Shown here: in pieces, positions 16,715 through 25,615 of the stretch
Numbering within the stretch: position 1 is the stretch's first letter
How the letters are laid out: each line of letters begins with the position of its first letter
Origin: an uncultured Haliea sp.
Lineage (GTDB): Bacteria; Pseudomonadota; Gammaproteobacteria; Pseudomonadales; Halieaceae
DNA: 64,000 nucleotides
Direction of reading: 5' to 3'
Assembly (NCBI GenBank): GCA_947258585.1
Contig: CAMYIZ010000036.1
Span: 57,289-121,288 of the forward strand
The notes under the pieces: model-generated
Database searches by the model: none
The model's input: only the letters and a program-made list of their open reading frames with translations
Told to the model about the DNA's origin: nothing
Translations under genes and position numbers: made by a program

Positions 16715-16765
16715 GGAAGGGTGATGGCAGACGGGGCACGGCCAGAGGCCGGCCCCGCCCAGGGT

Positions 16766-17311
16766 CTAGCGTTCGATCATCGAAGTCTCGTCGAAGTTGC
16801 GCACGGCCTCGACGATGGCGTGGCGCGCCTCGTCCGCGGTGCCCCAGCCGTCGATCTTCACCCATTTGCCCTGTTCCAGATCCTTGTAGTGTTCAAAGAA
16901 GTGCTGGATCTGCTGGATCAGCAGCGGCGGCAGGTCGGTGGCTTCCTTGATGTCCTTGTAGGCCTTGCTCAGCTTGTCCGTGGGCACTGCGATCAGCTTG
17001 GCATCACCGCCGCCCTCGTCGGACATGTGCAGGATGCCGACCGGGCGGCAGGGAATGACACAGCCGCTGATCACGGTGTGTGGGGTATGCACCAGCACAT
17101 CCAGCGGGTCGCCGTCGTCGGCCAGCGTGTTGGGGATATAGCCGTAGTTGCAGGGGTAGAACATCGCCGCCGTCATGAAGCGGTCGACGGTGATGGCGCC
17201 GCTCACGTGATCCACTTCGTACTTGACCGGATCAGAGTGGGCTGGCACTTCGATAATGACATTGATTTCGTCGGGAATGTTCTTCCCGGCTGGCACGAGA
17301 TTCAGGCTCAT
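16766..17311 (-). CDS. ppa: Inorganic pyrophosphatase
   Basis: Hydrolyses PPi to phosphate, pulling biosynthetic reactions forward. A 181-residue type I soluble PPase with [27 protein letters not shown] and the catalytic signature DGDPLDVLV. It lies downstream of and in the same direction as the PPi-dependent phosphofructokinase gene, which uses PPi as phosphoryl donor, so the two enzymes compete for one pool. Confidence 0.97.
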   Translation of the reverse strand: MSLNLVPAGKNIPDEINVIIEVPAHSDPVKYEVDHVSGAITVDRFMTAAMFYPCNYGYIPNTLADDGDPLDVLVHTPHTVISGCVIPCRPVGILHMSDEGGGDAKLIAVPTDKLSKAYKDIKEATDLPPLLIQQIQHFFEHYKDLEQGKWVKIDGWGTADEARHAIVEAVRNFDETSMIER

Positions 17312-17368
17312 GGGAGTTCCTGTAATAGAGGGTTGCTGTTTGGGGCTGCGGAGTATATCAGGCTATGC

Positions 17369-18631
17369 TCAAACCTTGAACGCCGTCTTCAGCTTGCGCG
17401 GCACGGCCACCAGCTTGAGCCGGGTGTAGATCGGCAGGCCCTTGCGATACTGGGGGTAGGACTCACCGACGATCAGCGGCGCGAGGTAGTCGCGGGCTTT
17501 TTCGGTGATGGCAAAGCCGTCCCGGGAGATGAAGTCCCGGGGCATTTTGCGCTCCCGGTTAGCCACGTCCCGCAGGGGCGCCTCGCCGATATGCCAGCTG
17601 TAGCGTTTGCCCTTGCCGCGCTGGATCGCGGGCATCACCGCGGTCTTGCCCTGGAGGGCGAATTCCACGGCTGCCTTGCCGACCGCGTAGGCCTGGTCGA
17701 CGTCGGTCTGCGAGGCAATGTGGCGTGCCGAGCGCTGCAGATAATCCGCCACTGCCCAGTGGTACTTGTAGCCCAGCTCACTTTTGATCATGTCCGCCAG
17801 CGTCGGCGCCAGCCCGCCCAGCTGGCTGTGGCCAAAGGCATCGGTGAGGCCGGACTCGGCGAGGAAGCGCCCCTCGGCGTCCTGGGTGCCCTCGGAGGCG
17901 ACGATGACGCAGTGGCCGAAGCGCTTGACCGTGCGCTGGACCCTGGCCAGGAACCGTTTGCGGTCAAATGCCACTTCGGGAAACAGGATGATGTGGGGGG
18001 CGTCCCCTTCCTCCTCGGCCGCCAGCCCGGCCGCCGCCGCGATCCAGCCCGCATGGCGACCCATGACCTCGAGGATGAATACCTTGGTCGAGGTCTCGCA
18101 CATGGACGCCACGTCCAGGGCGGCTTCCCGGGTGGAGATGGCAACATACTTCGCCACTGAACCAAAGCCCGGACAGGTGTCGGTCAGGGGCAGGTCGTTG
18201 TCGATGGTCTTGGGAATGTGGATGGCCTGCAGGGGGTAGCCCATGGCCGCGCTGAGCTGGGACACCTTGAGGCAGGTGTCGGCGGAGTCGCCGCCGCCGT
18301 TGTAAAAGAAGTAGCCGATATTGTGCGCCTTGAACACCTCGATCAGGCGCTCGTACTCGGCCCGATTCTCCTCCAGGCTCTTCAGCTTGTGGCGGCAGGA
18401 GCCGAAAGCGCCCGCAGGGGTGCTGAGCAGACCGCGGATCGCCGCCTTGCTCTCCTTGCTGGTGTCGATCAGGTCTTCGCGCAGGGCGCCGATGATGCCG
18501 TTGCGGCCCGCATAGACCTTGCCTATCTTGCCGCGGTGGGCGCGGGCGGTTTCGATAAGGCCACAGGCGGAGGCGTTGATGACAGCGGTGACACCACCGG
18601 ACTGGGCATAAAAGGCATTCTTGGCTGGCAT
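17369..18631 (-). CDS. Pyrophosphate-dependent 6-phosphofructokinase
   Basis: A 420-residue PFK-family enzyme of the PPi-using type: NGGGDSADT replaces the GGDGS of ATP enzymes, and PKTIDNDLPLTD carries the lysine/asparagine signature of PPi donors. Also present are AQSGGVTAVINAS (phosphate loop), EVMGRHAGWIAA and VASEGTQDAEGR. It interconverts fructose 6-phosphate and fructose 1,6-bisphosphate reversibly, so it can serve both glycolysis and gluconeogenesis. It lies directly upstream of ppa. Confidence 0.93.
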   Translation of the reverse strand: MPAKNAFYAQSGGVTAVINASACGLIETARAHRGKIGKVYAGRNGIIGALREDLIDTSKESKAAIRGLLSTPAGAFGSCRHKLKSLEENRAEYERLIEVFKAHNIGYFFYNGGGDSADTCLKVSQLSAAMGYPLQAIHIPKTIDNDLPLTDTCPGFGSVAKYVAISTREAALDVASMCETSTKVFILEVMGRHAGWIAAAAGLAAEEEGDAPHIILFPEVAFDRKRFLARVQRTVKRFGHCVIVASEGTQDAEGRFLAESGLTDAFGHSQLGGLAPTLADMIKSELGYKYHWAVADYLQRSARHIASQTDVDQAYAVGKAAVEFALQGKTAVMPAIQRGKGKRYSWHIGEAPLRDVANRERKMPRDFISRDGFAITEKARDYLAPLIVGESYPQYRKGLPIYTRLKLVAVPRKLKTAFKV

Positions 18632-18807
18632 AGAAAATCCGTGTCAGGCCTGCGCCCGGCGGGTCGGGCGCAGTGGAAATTTATTGGCAGGGAATGATAC
18701 GGCAAAGCGCCTGGCTTGTAGACCGCGATGGGCAGTATTACCGCCCATTACTGTGTGCCGCCGGGCCCGCATGCTAAACTCGCCGCCTTCGTCACAGGGA
18801 GCGGACC

Positions 18808-20181
18808 TTGAAAGGCCACATACACATTCTCGGCATTTGCGGCACCTTCATGGGTGGTATCGCCCTGCTGGCGCGTGAGCTCGGTTACCGGGTGACCGGC
18901 TCCGATGCCAACGTCTACCCGCCCATGAGCACCCAGTTGCAGGCGGCGGGCATAAGCCTGGCCGAAGGCTATGCTGCCGAACATCTGCAGCCGGCGCCGG
19001 ATGTGGTAGTCGTCGGCAACGCGATGACCCGCGGCAATCCGGCAGTGGAGTATATGCTCAATGCCGGCCTCGCCTACACGTCCGGGCCCCAGTGGCTGGC
19101 GGAGAATGTGCTGCGGGACAAGTGGGTGCTGGCGGTGGCCGGAACCCACGGCAAGACCACCACCAGCAGTTTGCTGGCCTGGATACTGGAGTACGCCGGC
19201 ATGGCCTCGGGCTTTCTGATTGGAGGCGTACCCGCCAATTTCGGGCTGTCGGCCCGGCATGGCGACAGCGATTTTTTTGTGGTCGAGGCCGATGAGTACG
19301 ACACGGCGTTTTTTGACAAGCGTTCCAAGTTTGTCCACTACCGGCCGCGGACCCTGGTGGTCAACAACCTGGAGTTCGACCACGCGGATATCTTCCCGGA
19401 CCTGGCGGCTATCCAACGCCAGTTTCATCACCTGCTGCGCTGTGTGCCCGGTGAGGGCCTGCTGCTGCACCCACCTGGCGTGCCGGCGATCGATGAAATG
19501 CTGGCCATGGGCTGCTGGACACCGGCACAGACCTTCGGCCTCGACGGGGCTGCGGACTGGGCGGGGGAACTTCTGGCGGCGGATGCTGCCAGTTTTACCG
19601 TGACTGCGCCCGACGGCAAGCGGCAGGGAGTTGAATGGGGCTTCCTCGGCCGACACAACGCCGAGAATGCCCTGGCCGCGATTGCCGCAGCGCACCACGT
19701 CGGTGTGCCGCTGGAACACGCGGTCGCCGCCGCGCGCGAGTTCCGCGGCGTCAAGCGGCGGCTGGAGCTGCTGGGACAGATAGGCGGGGTGACGGTTTAC
19801 GACGATTTTGCCCACCACCCCACGGCCATTGCCACCACCCTGCAGGGATTGCGGGCGAACAGCGGCGGGGGGCGGCTCATTGCCCTGATTGAGCCGCGTT
19901 CCAATACCATGCGTATGGGAGAGCATCGTGCGCGTCTGGCGGCGAGCACCCGCGACGCGGACCAGGTCTACTGGTTCCAGCCCGCGGGCATGAACTGGTC
20001 CCTGGATGCGGTGATTGCCGACAGCCCGGTTCCCGCCAGCGTCAGCAGTGACGTGGGCCAGCTGGCGCAACAGGTTACACAACAGGCGCGACCCGGTGAT
20101 CGGGTCGTCATCATGAGCAACGGGGGGTTCGGTGGCATTCACCAGATCCTGCTCGACGAACTGAAAGCGGCAAATTCCTGA
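18808..20181 (+). CDS. mpl: UDP-MurNAc:L-alanyl-gamma-D-glutamyl-meso-DAP ligase (murein recycling)
   Basis: A Mur-ligase family protein of 457 residues that rejoins recycled murein tripeptide to UDP-MurNAc in the cytosol. Seen are HILGICGTFMGGIALLA (Rossmann start), the ATP loop AGTHGKTTTSSLLAW, VEADEYDTAFFDKRSKF, NNLEFDHADIFPD and the Mpl-type FRGVKRRLELLG...DDFAHHPTAI. Translation starts at TTG 18808, with GGAG seven bases before. The stop overlaps the start of the MMPL transporter gene, so the two are probably cotranscribed. Confidence 0.95.
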   Translation: MKGHIHILGICGTFMGGIALLARELGYRVTGSDANVYPPMSTQLQAAGISLAEGYAAEHLQPAPDVVVVGNAMTRGNPAVEYMLNAGLAYTSGPQWLAENVLRDKWVLAVAGTHGKTTTSSLLAWILEYAGMASGFLIGGVPANFGLSARHGDSDFFVVEADEYDTAFFDKRSKFVHYRPRTLVVNNLEFDHADIFPDLAAIQRQFHHLLRCVPGEGLLLHPPGVPAIDEMLAMGCWTPAQTFGLDGAADWAGELLAADAASFTVTAPDGKRQGVEWGFLGRHNAENALAAIAAAHHVGVPLEHAVAAAREFRGVKRRLELLGQIGGVTVYDDFAHHPTAIATTLQGLRANSGGGRLIALIEPRSNTMRMGEHRARLAASTRDADQVYWFQPAGMNWSLDAVIADSPVPASVSSDVGQLAQQVTQQARPGDRVVIMSNGGFGGIHQILLDELKAANS

Positions 20182-22796
20182 TGGTCTCACACCCTTTGCT
20201 CAACACCTATGATGCCCTGGTACTGCGGCGCCCGTGGGTCTCCCTGGCGCTGGTCGCGTTGCTGCTGGTTGCCAGTGCCTCCCAGCTCGGCAAACTGAAG
20301 CTGGATGCCTCCGCTGACTCCCTGATGTTGCAGGGCGACCCTTCCCTGGATTTCTTCCGCGAGGTATCCGGCGAATACAGCGCCGAGGATTTCCTGCTCC
20401 TCACCTGGCAGCCGGAGGCGCCGCTGCTCAGCGATGAGTCCCTGTTGCCGCTGCGGCGCATGGCCGACGAGTTGAGAGAATTGCCCCGGGTATCCTCGGT
20501 GGTCACGGTGTGGGATGTGCCGCTGCTGGAAAGCCCTCCCGTCAGCCTGTCCGACATTACCTCTGGCGAACCGCTGCCCAACCTGAATGATCCGGGTATC
20601 GACCGCGGGCTGGCGCTGCAGGAGTTCACCACCAGCCCCATCTACGCTGAACTGCTGGCCAGTCGCGATGGCGAACTCACCGCCGTGCAGGTCAACCTGC
20701 AGCGGGACGAGCGCTACTTCGAACTTCTGCAGCAGCGCGACCGGCTGCGGGCGAAGGATGCCCAAGGCACCCTGAGCAGCGCCGAGGCGCAGGCGCTGGA
20801 GGACGTCACTGTCGCCTTCAAGGCCCACACGGCGCAGGCGCTGGAGGCACAGAGCGCGCTGGTACAGTCGGTGCGCGATATCGCGGACGACTACCGCAGC
20901 CACGCCCATATTTTCGTCGGTGGCGTGCCGATGATCACCGCTGACATGGTGAGCTTTGTCCGCAGCGACCTGGTGCTGTTCGGCAGCGCCATCCTCGGCG
21001 TGATGCTGGTGGTGCTGGGCGTCATCTTCCGCCGCGTGCGCTGGACCGTGATTCCGCTGCTGACCTGCGTCGCCACGTCTACCGTCATGCTGGGGCTGCT
21101 TGCATTCCTGGACTGGCGGATGACGGTCATCTCCTCCAATTTCGTGGCGGTGCTGCTGATTATCAGCCTGGCCATCGCCATCCACCTGGTGGTGCGCTAT
21201 CGCGAACTGCATGCCCAGCACCGGGACTGGAGCGAGCACGATCGCGCCCTGCAGACGGTGGCGTTGATGGCGGTGCCCTGCGTCTACACCGGGATCACCA
21301 CTATCGTTGCCTTCATGTCCCTGGTCGTCTCCGGAATCCAGCCGGTCATCGACTTCGGCTGGATGATGACCGTGGGCATCGTGGTGGCCATGGTGCTGGC
21401 CTTTGTCCTGGTGCCCTGCCTGACCGTGGTGTGGCCCAGGGGCAGGCCGTTCGTATACAAGCAGGAGAAGCAGCCGCTGACGGTGTATTTTGGTCGCGCC
21501 ACGGAGCACTACGGCCGGACCATCCTGGTGGTCACCGGCATTACCGTCGGCCTCACCGTGCTGGGCATCTCCCGCCTGCAGGTCGAGAACCGTTTCATCG
21601 ACTACTTCAAGGAGAGCACCGAAATCTACCAGGGCATGGAACTGCTCGACTCGCGCCTGGGCGGCACGATCCCGCTGGATATCATCCTCTCGGCGCCGGA
21701 TGCAGATGCGCCGCTACCCGGGCTGGAAAACCTGGATCCCGCGCCGCAGGCGCCCGCCGAAGATGACGAATTCCTCGCCGACGACGACGGCTTTGGCGCC
21801 GAGGAGAATTTCACCGACAGTGACTGGGACGACGAGTTCGGTGCGGACTTCGACAGCTTCAGCACCGGCGAGGAGAGTTTCACCCCCAGCTACTGGTTCA
21901 GCCTTGAGGGCATGCGCACCCTCGACAGCGCGCACCGCCACGTCGACCAGCAGGAAGAGACCGGCAAGGTCCTGTCCCTGTCCACCACCTTCGCCGTGGT
22001 CAAGGACCTGCTGGGCGATGACATCGGCAGTGTGGAACTGGCGCTGGTGCAGAAGAGCCTGCCGCAGGATGTGGCGAAGCTGATGGTGGAGCCGTACTTC
22101 TCCGAGGCGAAGGAGCAGGCGCGTATCACGGTGCGGGTCATGGAAACCAGCGAACAGCTGCGCCGTGACGCCTTCCTGGACCGGCTGCACGAGGAGCTGG
22201 TGGAAGTGACCGGGCTGCAGCCCGGGCAGGTTCAGTTCACGGGGATGCTGGTGCTGTACAACAACGTCCTGCAAAGCCTGTTCAAGTCCCAGATCCTGAC
22301 CCTGGGGGTGGTTTTCGTGGCCATCCTCGCCATGTTCCTGCTGTTGTTCCGGTCCCTGTCCCTGGCGTTCATCGCCCTGGCGCCGAACATTGTCGCCGCG
22401 GGCCTGGTGCTGGGTGTCATGGGGCTGGCGGGCATTCCGCTGGACATCATGACCATTACCATTGCCGCCATCGTGGTCGGTATCGGCGTGGATGACTGCA
22501 TCCACTATGTGCACCGCTTCATACGCGAGTTCCCCGAGGACCGCAACTACCTGGCGACCATGCACCGCTGCCATTACAGCATTGGCCGGGCGATGTACTA
22601 CACCACCGTCACCGTGGTAATCGGCTTCTCCACCCTGACCGTGTCCAATTTCAATCCGAGCCTGTACTTCGGCCTGTTGACGGTGCTGGCGATGGTGGCG
22701 GCGGTGATTGGTGCCCTGTTGCTGCTGCCCAAGCTGATCCTGGTGCTGCGTCCCCTGGGTCCGGAGGGCGAGCCCGCAGCAGAGGGCCGCAGCTAG
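20181..22796 (+). CDS. MMPL/RND-superfamily transporter
   Basis: An 871-residue inner-membrane protein with the duplicated RND layout: one N-terminal helix, a large periplasmic loop, five helices (about 265-415), a second periplasmic loop, and five more helices (about 705-860). The second repeat has IVVGIGVDDCIHYVHRF. The second periplasmic loop carries a strongly acidic stretch (about residues 523-566) rich in Asp, Glu and Phe. No membrane-fusion protein or outer-membrane channel is encoded nearby, so it probably works alone like MmpL/HpnN lipid or sterol carriers; the cargo is unknown. It overlaps mpl upstream and the YkgJ-like gene downstream. Confidence 0.85.
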   Translation: MVSHPLLNTYDALVLRRPWVSLALVALLLVASASQLGKLKLDASADSLMLQGDPSLDFFREVSGEYSAEDFLLLTWQPEAPLLSDESLLPLRRMADELRELPRVSSVVTVWDVPLLESPPVSLSDITSGEPLPNLNDPGIDRGLALQEFTTSPIYAELLASRDGELTAVQVNLQRDERYFELLQQRDRLRAKDAQGTLSSAEAQALEDVTVAFKAHTAQALEAQSALVQSVRDIADDYRSHAHIFVGGVPMITADMVSFVRSDLVLFGSAILGVMLVVLGVIFRRVRWTVIPLLTCVATSTVMLGLLAFLDWRMTVISSNFVAVLLIISLAIAIHLVVRYRELHAQHRDWSEHDRALQTVALMAVPCVYTGITTIVAFMSLVVSGIQPVIDFGWMMTVGIVVAMVLAFVLVPCLTVVWPRGRPFVYKQEKQPLTVYFGRATEHYGRTILVVTGITVGLTVLGISRLQVENRFIDYFKESTEIYQGMELLDSRLGGTIPLDIILSAPDADAPLPGLENLDPAPQAPAEDDEFLADDDGFGAEENFTDSDWDDEFGADFDSFSTGEESFTPSYWFSLEGMRTLDSAHRHVDQQEETGKVLSLSTTFAVVKDLLGDDIGSVELALVQKSLPQDVAKLMVEPYFSEAKEQARITVRVMETSEQLRRDAFLDRLHEELVEVTGLQPGQVQFTGMLVLYNNVLQSLFKSQILTLGVVFVAILAMFLLLFRSLSLAFIALAPNIVAAGLVLGVMGLAGIPLDIMTITIAAIVVGIGVDDCIHYVHRFIREFPEDRNYLATMHRCHYSIGRAMYYTTVTVVIGFSTLTVSNFNPSLYFGLLTVLAMVAAVIGALLLLPKLILVLRPLGPEGEPAAEGRS

Positions 22797-23053
22797 TGGA
22801 GTGCCGGGCCGGCTGTGGCGCCTGCTGTGTGGCGCCATCCATTTCCACGGCGTTCTATGGCATGCCGCAGGGCAAACCTGCCGGGGTGGCCTGCATCCAT
22901 TTGACCCGGGACCGCCTGTGTGGACTTTTTGGAGATTTCCGCAGACCGGCGGTGTGCAACAATTTCCAGGCCGAGTATGCTGTTTGTGGTGACGATCGCG
23001 AGACTGCGCTGGTGAATCTGCAGCAGCTGGAGATCCTCAGCCGGCCCGACTGA
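22796..23053 (+). CDS. YkgJ-family cysteine-cluster protein
   Basis: An 85-residue protein with the zinc/iron-cluster type pattern CRAGCGACC near the N-terminus, then CIHL, CGLF and CNNF. These are the spaced cysteines of the YkgJ (UPF0153) family, of unknown function. The GTG start lies inside the stop of the transporter gene (TAGTG), so it is translationally coupled. Confidence 0.85.
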   Translation: MECRAGCGACCVAPSISTAFYGMPQGKPAGVACIHLTRDRLCGLFGDFRRPAVCNNFQAEYAVCGDDRETALVNLQQLEILSRPD

Positions 23054-23066
23054 ACAGGAGTTGCCC

Positions 23067-23666
23067 ATGTCCACCACAGAAATGCCCCTGTTCCCGCTCT
23101 CCGCGGTATTGCTGCCCTACGGTCGCATGCCGCTGCAGATATTCGAACAGCGTTACCTGGATCTTATCCGCGACTGCATGAAAAGCAGCTCCGGTTTTGG
23201 CGTGGTCTGGCTGCGGCGCGGCGAGGAGATTGCCCGGCGTGGCGCTGAGCAACAGCTGGGTGATACCGGCACCGTGGCCCGAATCGTGGATTTTGACCAG
23301 CTCCCCAACGGCCTGCTGGGGGTGACGATCCAGGGCTGCGAGCGGTTTCGCCTGAGCGATACCCGGGTGGCGAAAAACGGCCTGGTGCTGGGCGACGTGG
23401 CGCTGGAAACAATGCCCGAGGCGGCTGTTCTCGACGAGGAGTGGTCGCCGCTGCGGGAGATCCTGGAAAACCTGGGTCAGCACCCCCACGTCCGGCGCAT
23501 GGGTCTCGATATCGACTTCGAGGATGCCTGGCAGGTCGGCTACACCCTGGCCCAACTTCTGCCGCTGGAGGAGTCGCTGAAATACGCGCTGCTGAACGCC
23601 GACGACGTCGATGAGATGATGGATCAGCTGGATCTCATCCTCAGCGAGATCAGTGGCGAAGGTTGA
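23067..23666 (+). CDS. LON N-terminal (substrate-binding) domain protein
   Basis: A 199-residue stand-alone LON substrate-binding domain: MPLFPLSAVLLPYGRMPLQIFEQRYLDLI at the N-terminus, then [23 protein letters not shown]. The ATPase and protease domains of Lon are absent. Such proteins are common next to housekeeping genes and their role is unproven. The start at 23067 follows AGGAG by six bases. Confidence 0.9.
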   Translation: MSTTEMPLFPLSAVLLPYGRMPLQIFEQRYLDLIRDCMKSSSGFGVVWLRRGEEIARRGAEQQLGDTGTVARIVDFDQLPNGLLGVTIQGCERFRLSDTRVAKNGLVLGDVALETMPEAAVLDEEWSPLREILENLGQHPHVRRMGLDIDFEDAWQVGYTLAQLLPLEESLKYALLNADDVDEMMDQLDLILSEISGEG

Positions 23667-23690
23667 CAGGGGGCCAGCGCGGACCCGCCC

Positions 23691-25496
23691 ATGTTCTACC
23701 TGGATCCGGAAAGTCCGCTAAGCCTGCAGGGCCAGCTGCGGCAGAAAATCGTTGAGGCGATCATGGTGGGGAGTCTGGTGCCCGGCCGGCGCCTGCCCTC
23801 GTCGCGCAAGCTGGCTTCGCAGCTCGGCGTCGCGCGCAACACGGTGGTACTGGCCTATCAGCAATTGATGGACGAGGGCTATCTGCTGACCCGGGAGCGC
23901 AGCGGTATCTACGTCAACGAGGAGGTGCTGGCCCGGCGGGTCAGCTATCAGCCGGTGAACCGGGAGGTCGGCTGCGGCACCGTTGACTGGGCGCGACGCC
24001 TGCGCCAGGTGCCGGAGAGCGAGGCCTTCCAGGCTTCCCCCGACTGGCAGCGCTATCCCTACCCATTTATCGATGGCTACTTTGACCAGGCCCTGTTCCC
24101 GGTACATGAGTGGCGAGAGGCCAGTCGCCTGGCGCTGGGGGTTGGCGAGGTAAACGCCTGGAGCCGCTATCGCGGTGACGCGGACGATCCACTGTTGCTG
24201 GAAGCCATCCGGACCCGTTTGTTGCCCGGCCGGGGGATCCAGGCAGCGGACGAGCAGATCCTGGTGCTGCCCGGTATTCATGCGGCGCGTGCGCTGTTGG
24301 CCCGGCTGCTCACGGCCCGCGGCGATACCCTGGCGATTGAGGATCCCGGCTCGCCGGAGTGGCGTTCCCTGTTGCTGGAGCGCGGTGCGCGACTGGACTC
24401 CCGGCCGGTGGACGGCGAGGGCATGGAGCCGCCGGCATCGGGGCCGCATACCCTGTTCGTGGTCACCCCCAGCCATCAGTTGCCGACCGGCATTACCATG
24501 AGCATGTCCCGCCGACAGGAGATCCTTGCTCGCGCCGCGGAGCTGGATGCCCTGGTGATCGAAGACGACCACGCGGCGGAGACCAACTACCTGGGCCAGC
24601 CGCACCCGGCGCTGCAGGGCATGGACCCGGCGGGCCGCGTGATTTATTTGTCTTCCCTGGCCCAGGTGCTGGCCGGCAGTCTGCAGCTGGCGTTTATCGT
24701 GGCGCCAGCAGAGGTGGTGCAGGTCGCGCGGCGGCTGCGCCGCGTTCTGTTCGGTACCCCCCCGCGCAACAACCAGCGCACCATGGCCTATTTCCTCTCG
24801 CTGGGACACTACGACAGCTTCCATCGACGCCTCGACACGGTGTTTCGCGCGCGCTGGCTGGCCCTGCGCGACGCCCTCAATCACTATCTGCCCAGCCTTG
24901 TCGTGACCGCCCCCAGCCAGGGCGGGACCGCCCTGTGGGTGAATGGTCCCGAGTGGCTGGATGCCAGGGTGCTGGCCCGTGAAGCTGGCCGTCGCGGTGT
25001 TTTGCTGGAGCCGGTGGGTCACTACTACCACACCGCCAGCCACCCGGAAAACTGCTTCCGGCTCGGGCTGACCAGTCTGGACGAGAGCCAGATTCGCGGC
25101 GGCGTGGCCGCACTGGCGGCCGTGATTCGCGATCTGTCAGGGTCACATGCGGAGACCCTGGATAACGCCCGCGGAGAGCGTGTGGGCGGCGCCCTGCTGC
25201 GCAGTCGGCTGGCGGGCGCGGAGTTGCACTTCACCACGGTCTACGGTGATCCGGCCAGTATCCGTCTGCATCAGGACGGCACCATGACCGGTCAGGCCGG
25301 CTACGCCGGCGAGGATTCGGACCGCGGCGTGTGGTGGGTGGAGGATGAACTCTGGTTTCGTCGCTGGGAGCAATGGTCCTACGGCAAGACCCTCGCGCTG
25401 TATGTGGTCATCGATGGCAGCCAGATCAAATGGTTTGATCGCGACCGGCAATTGGTGGATGCCGCGCATATCCAGTGGCCGCCACCACAATCCTGA
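23691..25496 (+). CDS. MocR-type GntR regulator with a degenerate aminotransferase domain
   Basis: A 601-residue fusion. The GntR winged helix is at about residues 1-75 (GRRLPSSRKLASQLGVARNTVVLAYQQL). A fold-type I aminotransferase domain covers about 110-480 (VLPGIHAARALLARLL, VIEDDHAAETNY). In MocR proteins the PLP lysine lies in an SKxLaPxlR segment; here the aligned stretch is SSLAQVLAGSLQ, with Gln325 in place of lysine and no phosphate-binding arginine. Covalent PLP binding is therefore unlikely. About 110 extra C-terminal residues, rich in Trp and aromatics, resemble no domain I can name. It lies upstream of and codirectional with the nitrilase and TonB receptor genes, its likely targets. 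Confidence 0.85.
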   Translation: MFYLDPESPLSLQGQLRQKIVEAIMVGSLVPGRRLPSSRKLASQLGVARNTVVLAYQQLMDEGYLLTRERSGIYVNEEVLARRVSYQPVNREVGCGTVDWARRLRQVPESEAFQASPDWQRYPYPFIDGYFDQALFPVHEWREASRLALGVGEVNAWSRYRGDADDPLLLEAIRTRLLPGRGIQAADEQILVLPGIHAARALLARLLTARGDTLAIEDPGSPEWRSLLLERGARLDSRPVDGEGMEPPASGPHTLFVVTPSHQLPTGITMSMSRRQEILARAAELDALVIEDDHAAETNYLGQPHPALQGMDPAGRVIYLSSLAQVLAGSLQLAFIVAPAEVVQVARRLRRVLFGTPPRNNQRTMAYFLSLGHYDSFHRRLDTVFRARWLALRDALNHYLPSLVVTAPSQGGTALWVNGPEWLDARVLAREAGRRGVLLEPVGHYYHTASHPENCFRLGLTSLDESQIRGGVAALAAVIRDLSGSHAETLDNARGERVGGALLRSRLAGAELHFTTVYGDPASIRLHQDGTMTGQAGYAGEDSDRGVWWVEDELWFRRWEQWSYGKTLALYVVIDGSQIKWFDRDRQLVDAAHIQWPPPQS

Positions 25497-25615
25497 TCTG
25501 GACTCATCTGCGGCGTCGATCTGGCGCTAACCCTGTCCGCCTGCCGTAGCTACCCTGATTCCCTGTATCGGAGTTGCGTCGCTCCGAAGAGACCAGACTG
25601 CCGCAGGAGATATCG

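Noticed and set aside
16721..18160. A 479-codon plus-strand frame opposite ppa and the PPi-PFK gene
   Set aside because: Crosses two real genes and their spacer; no recognisable motif.
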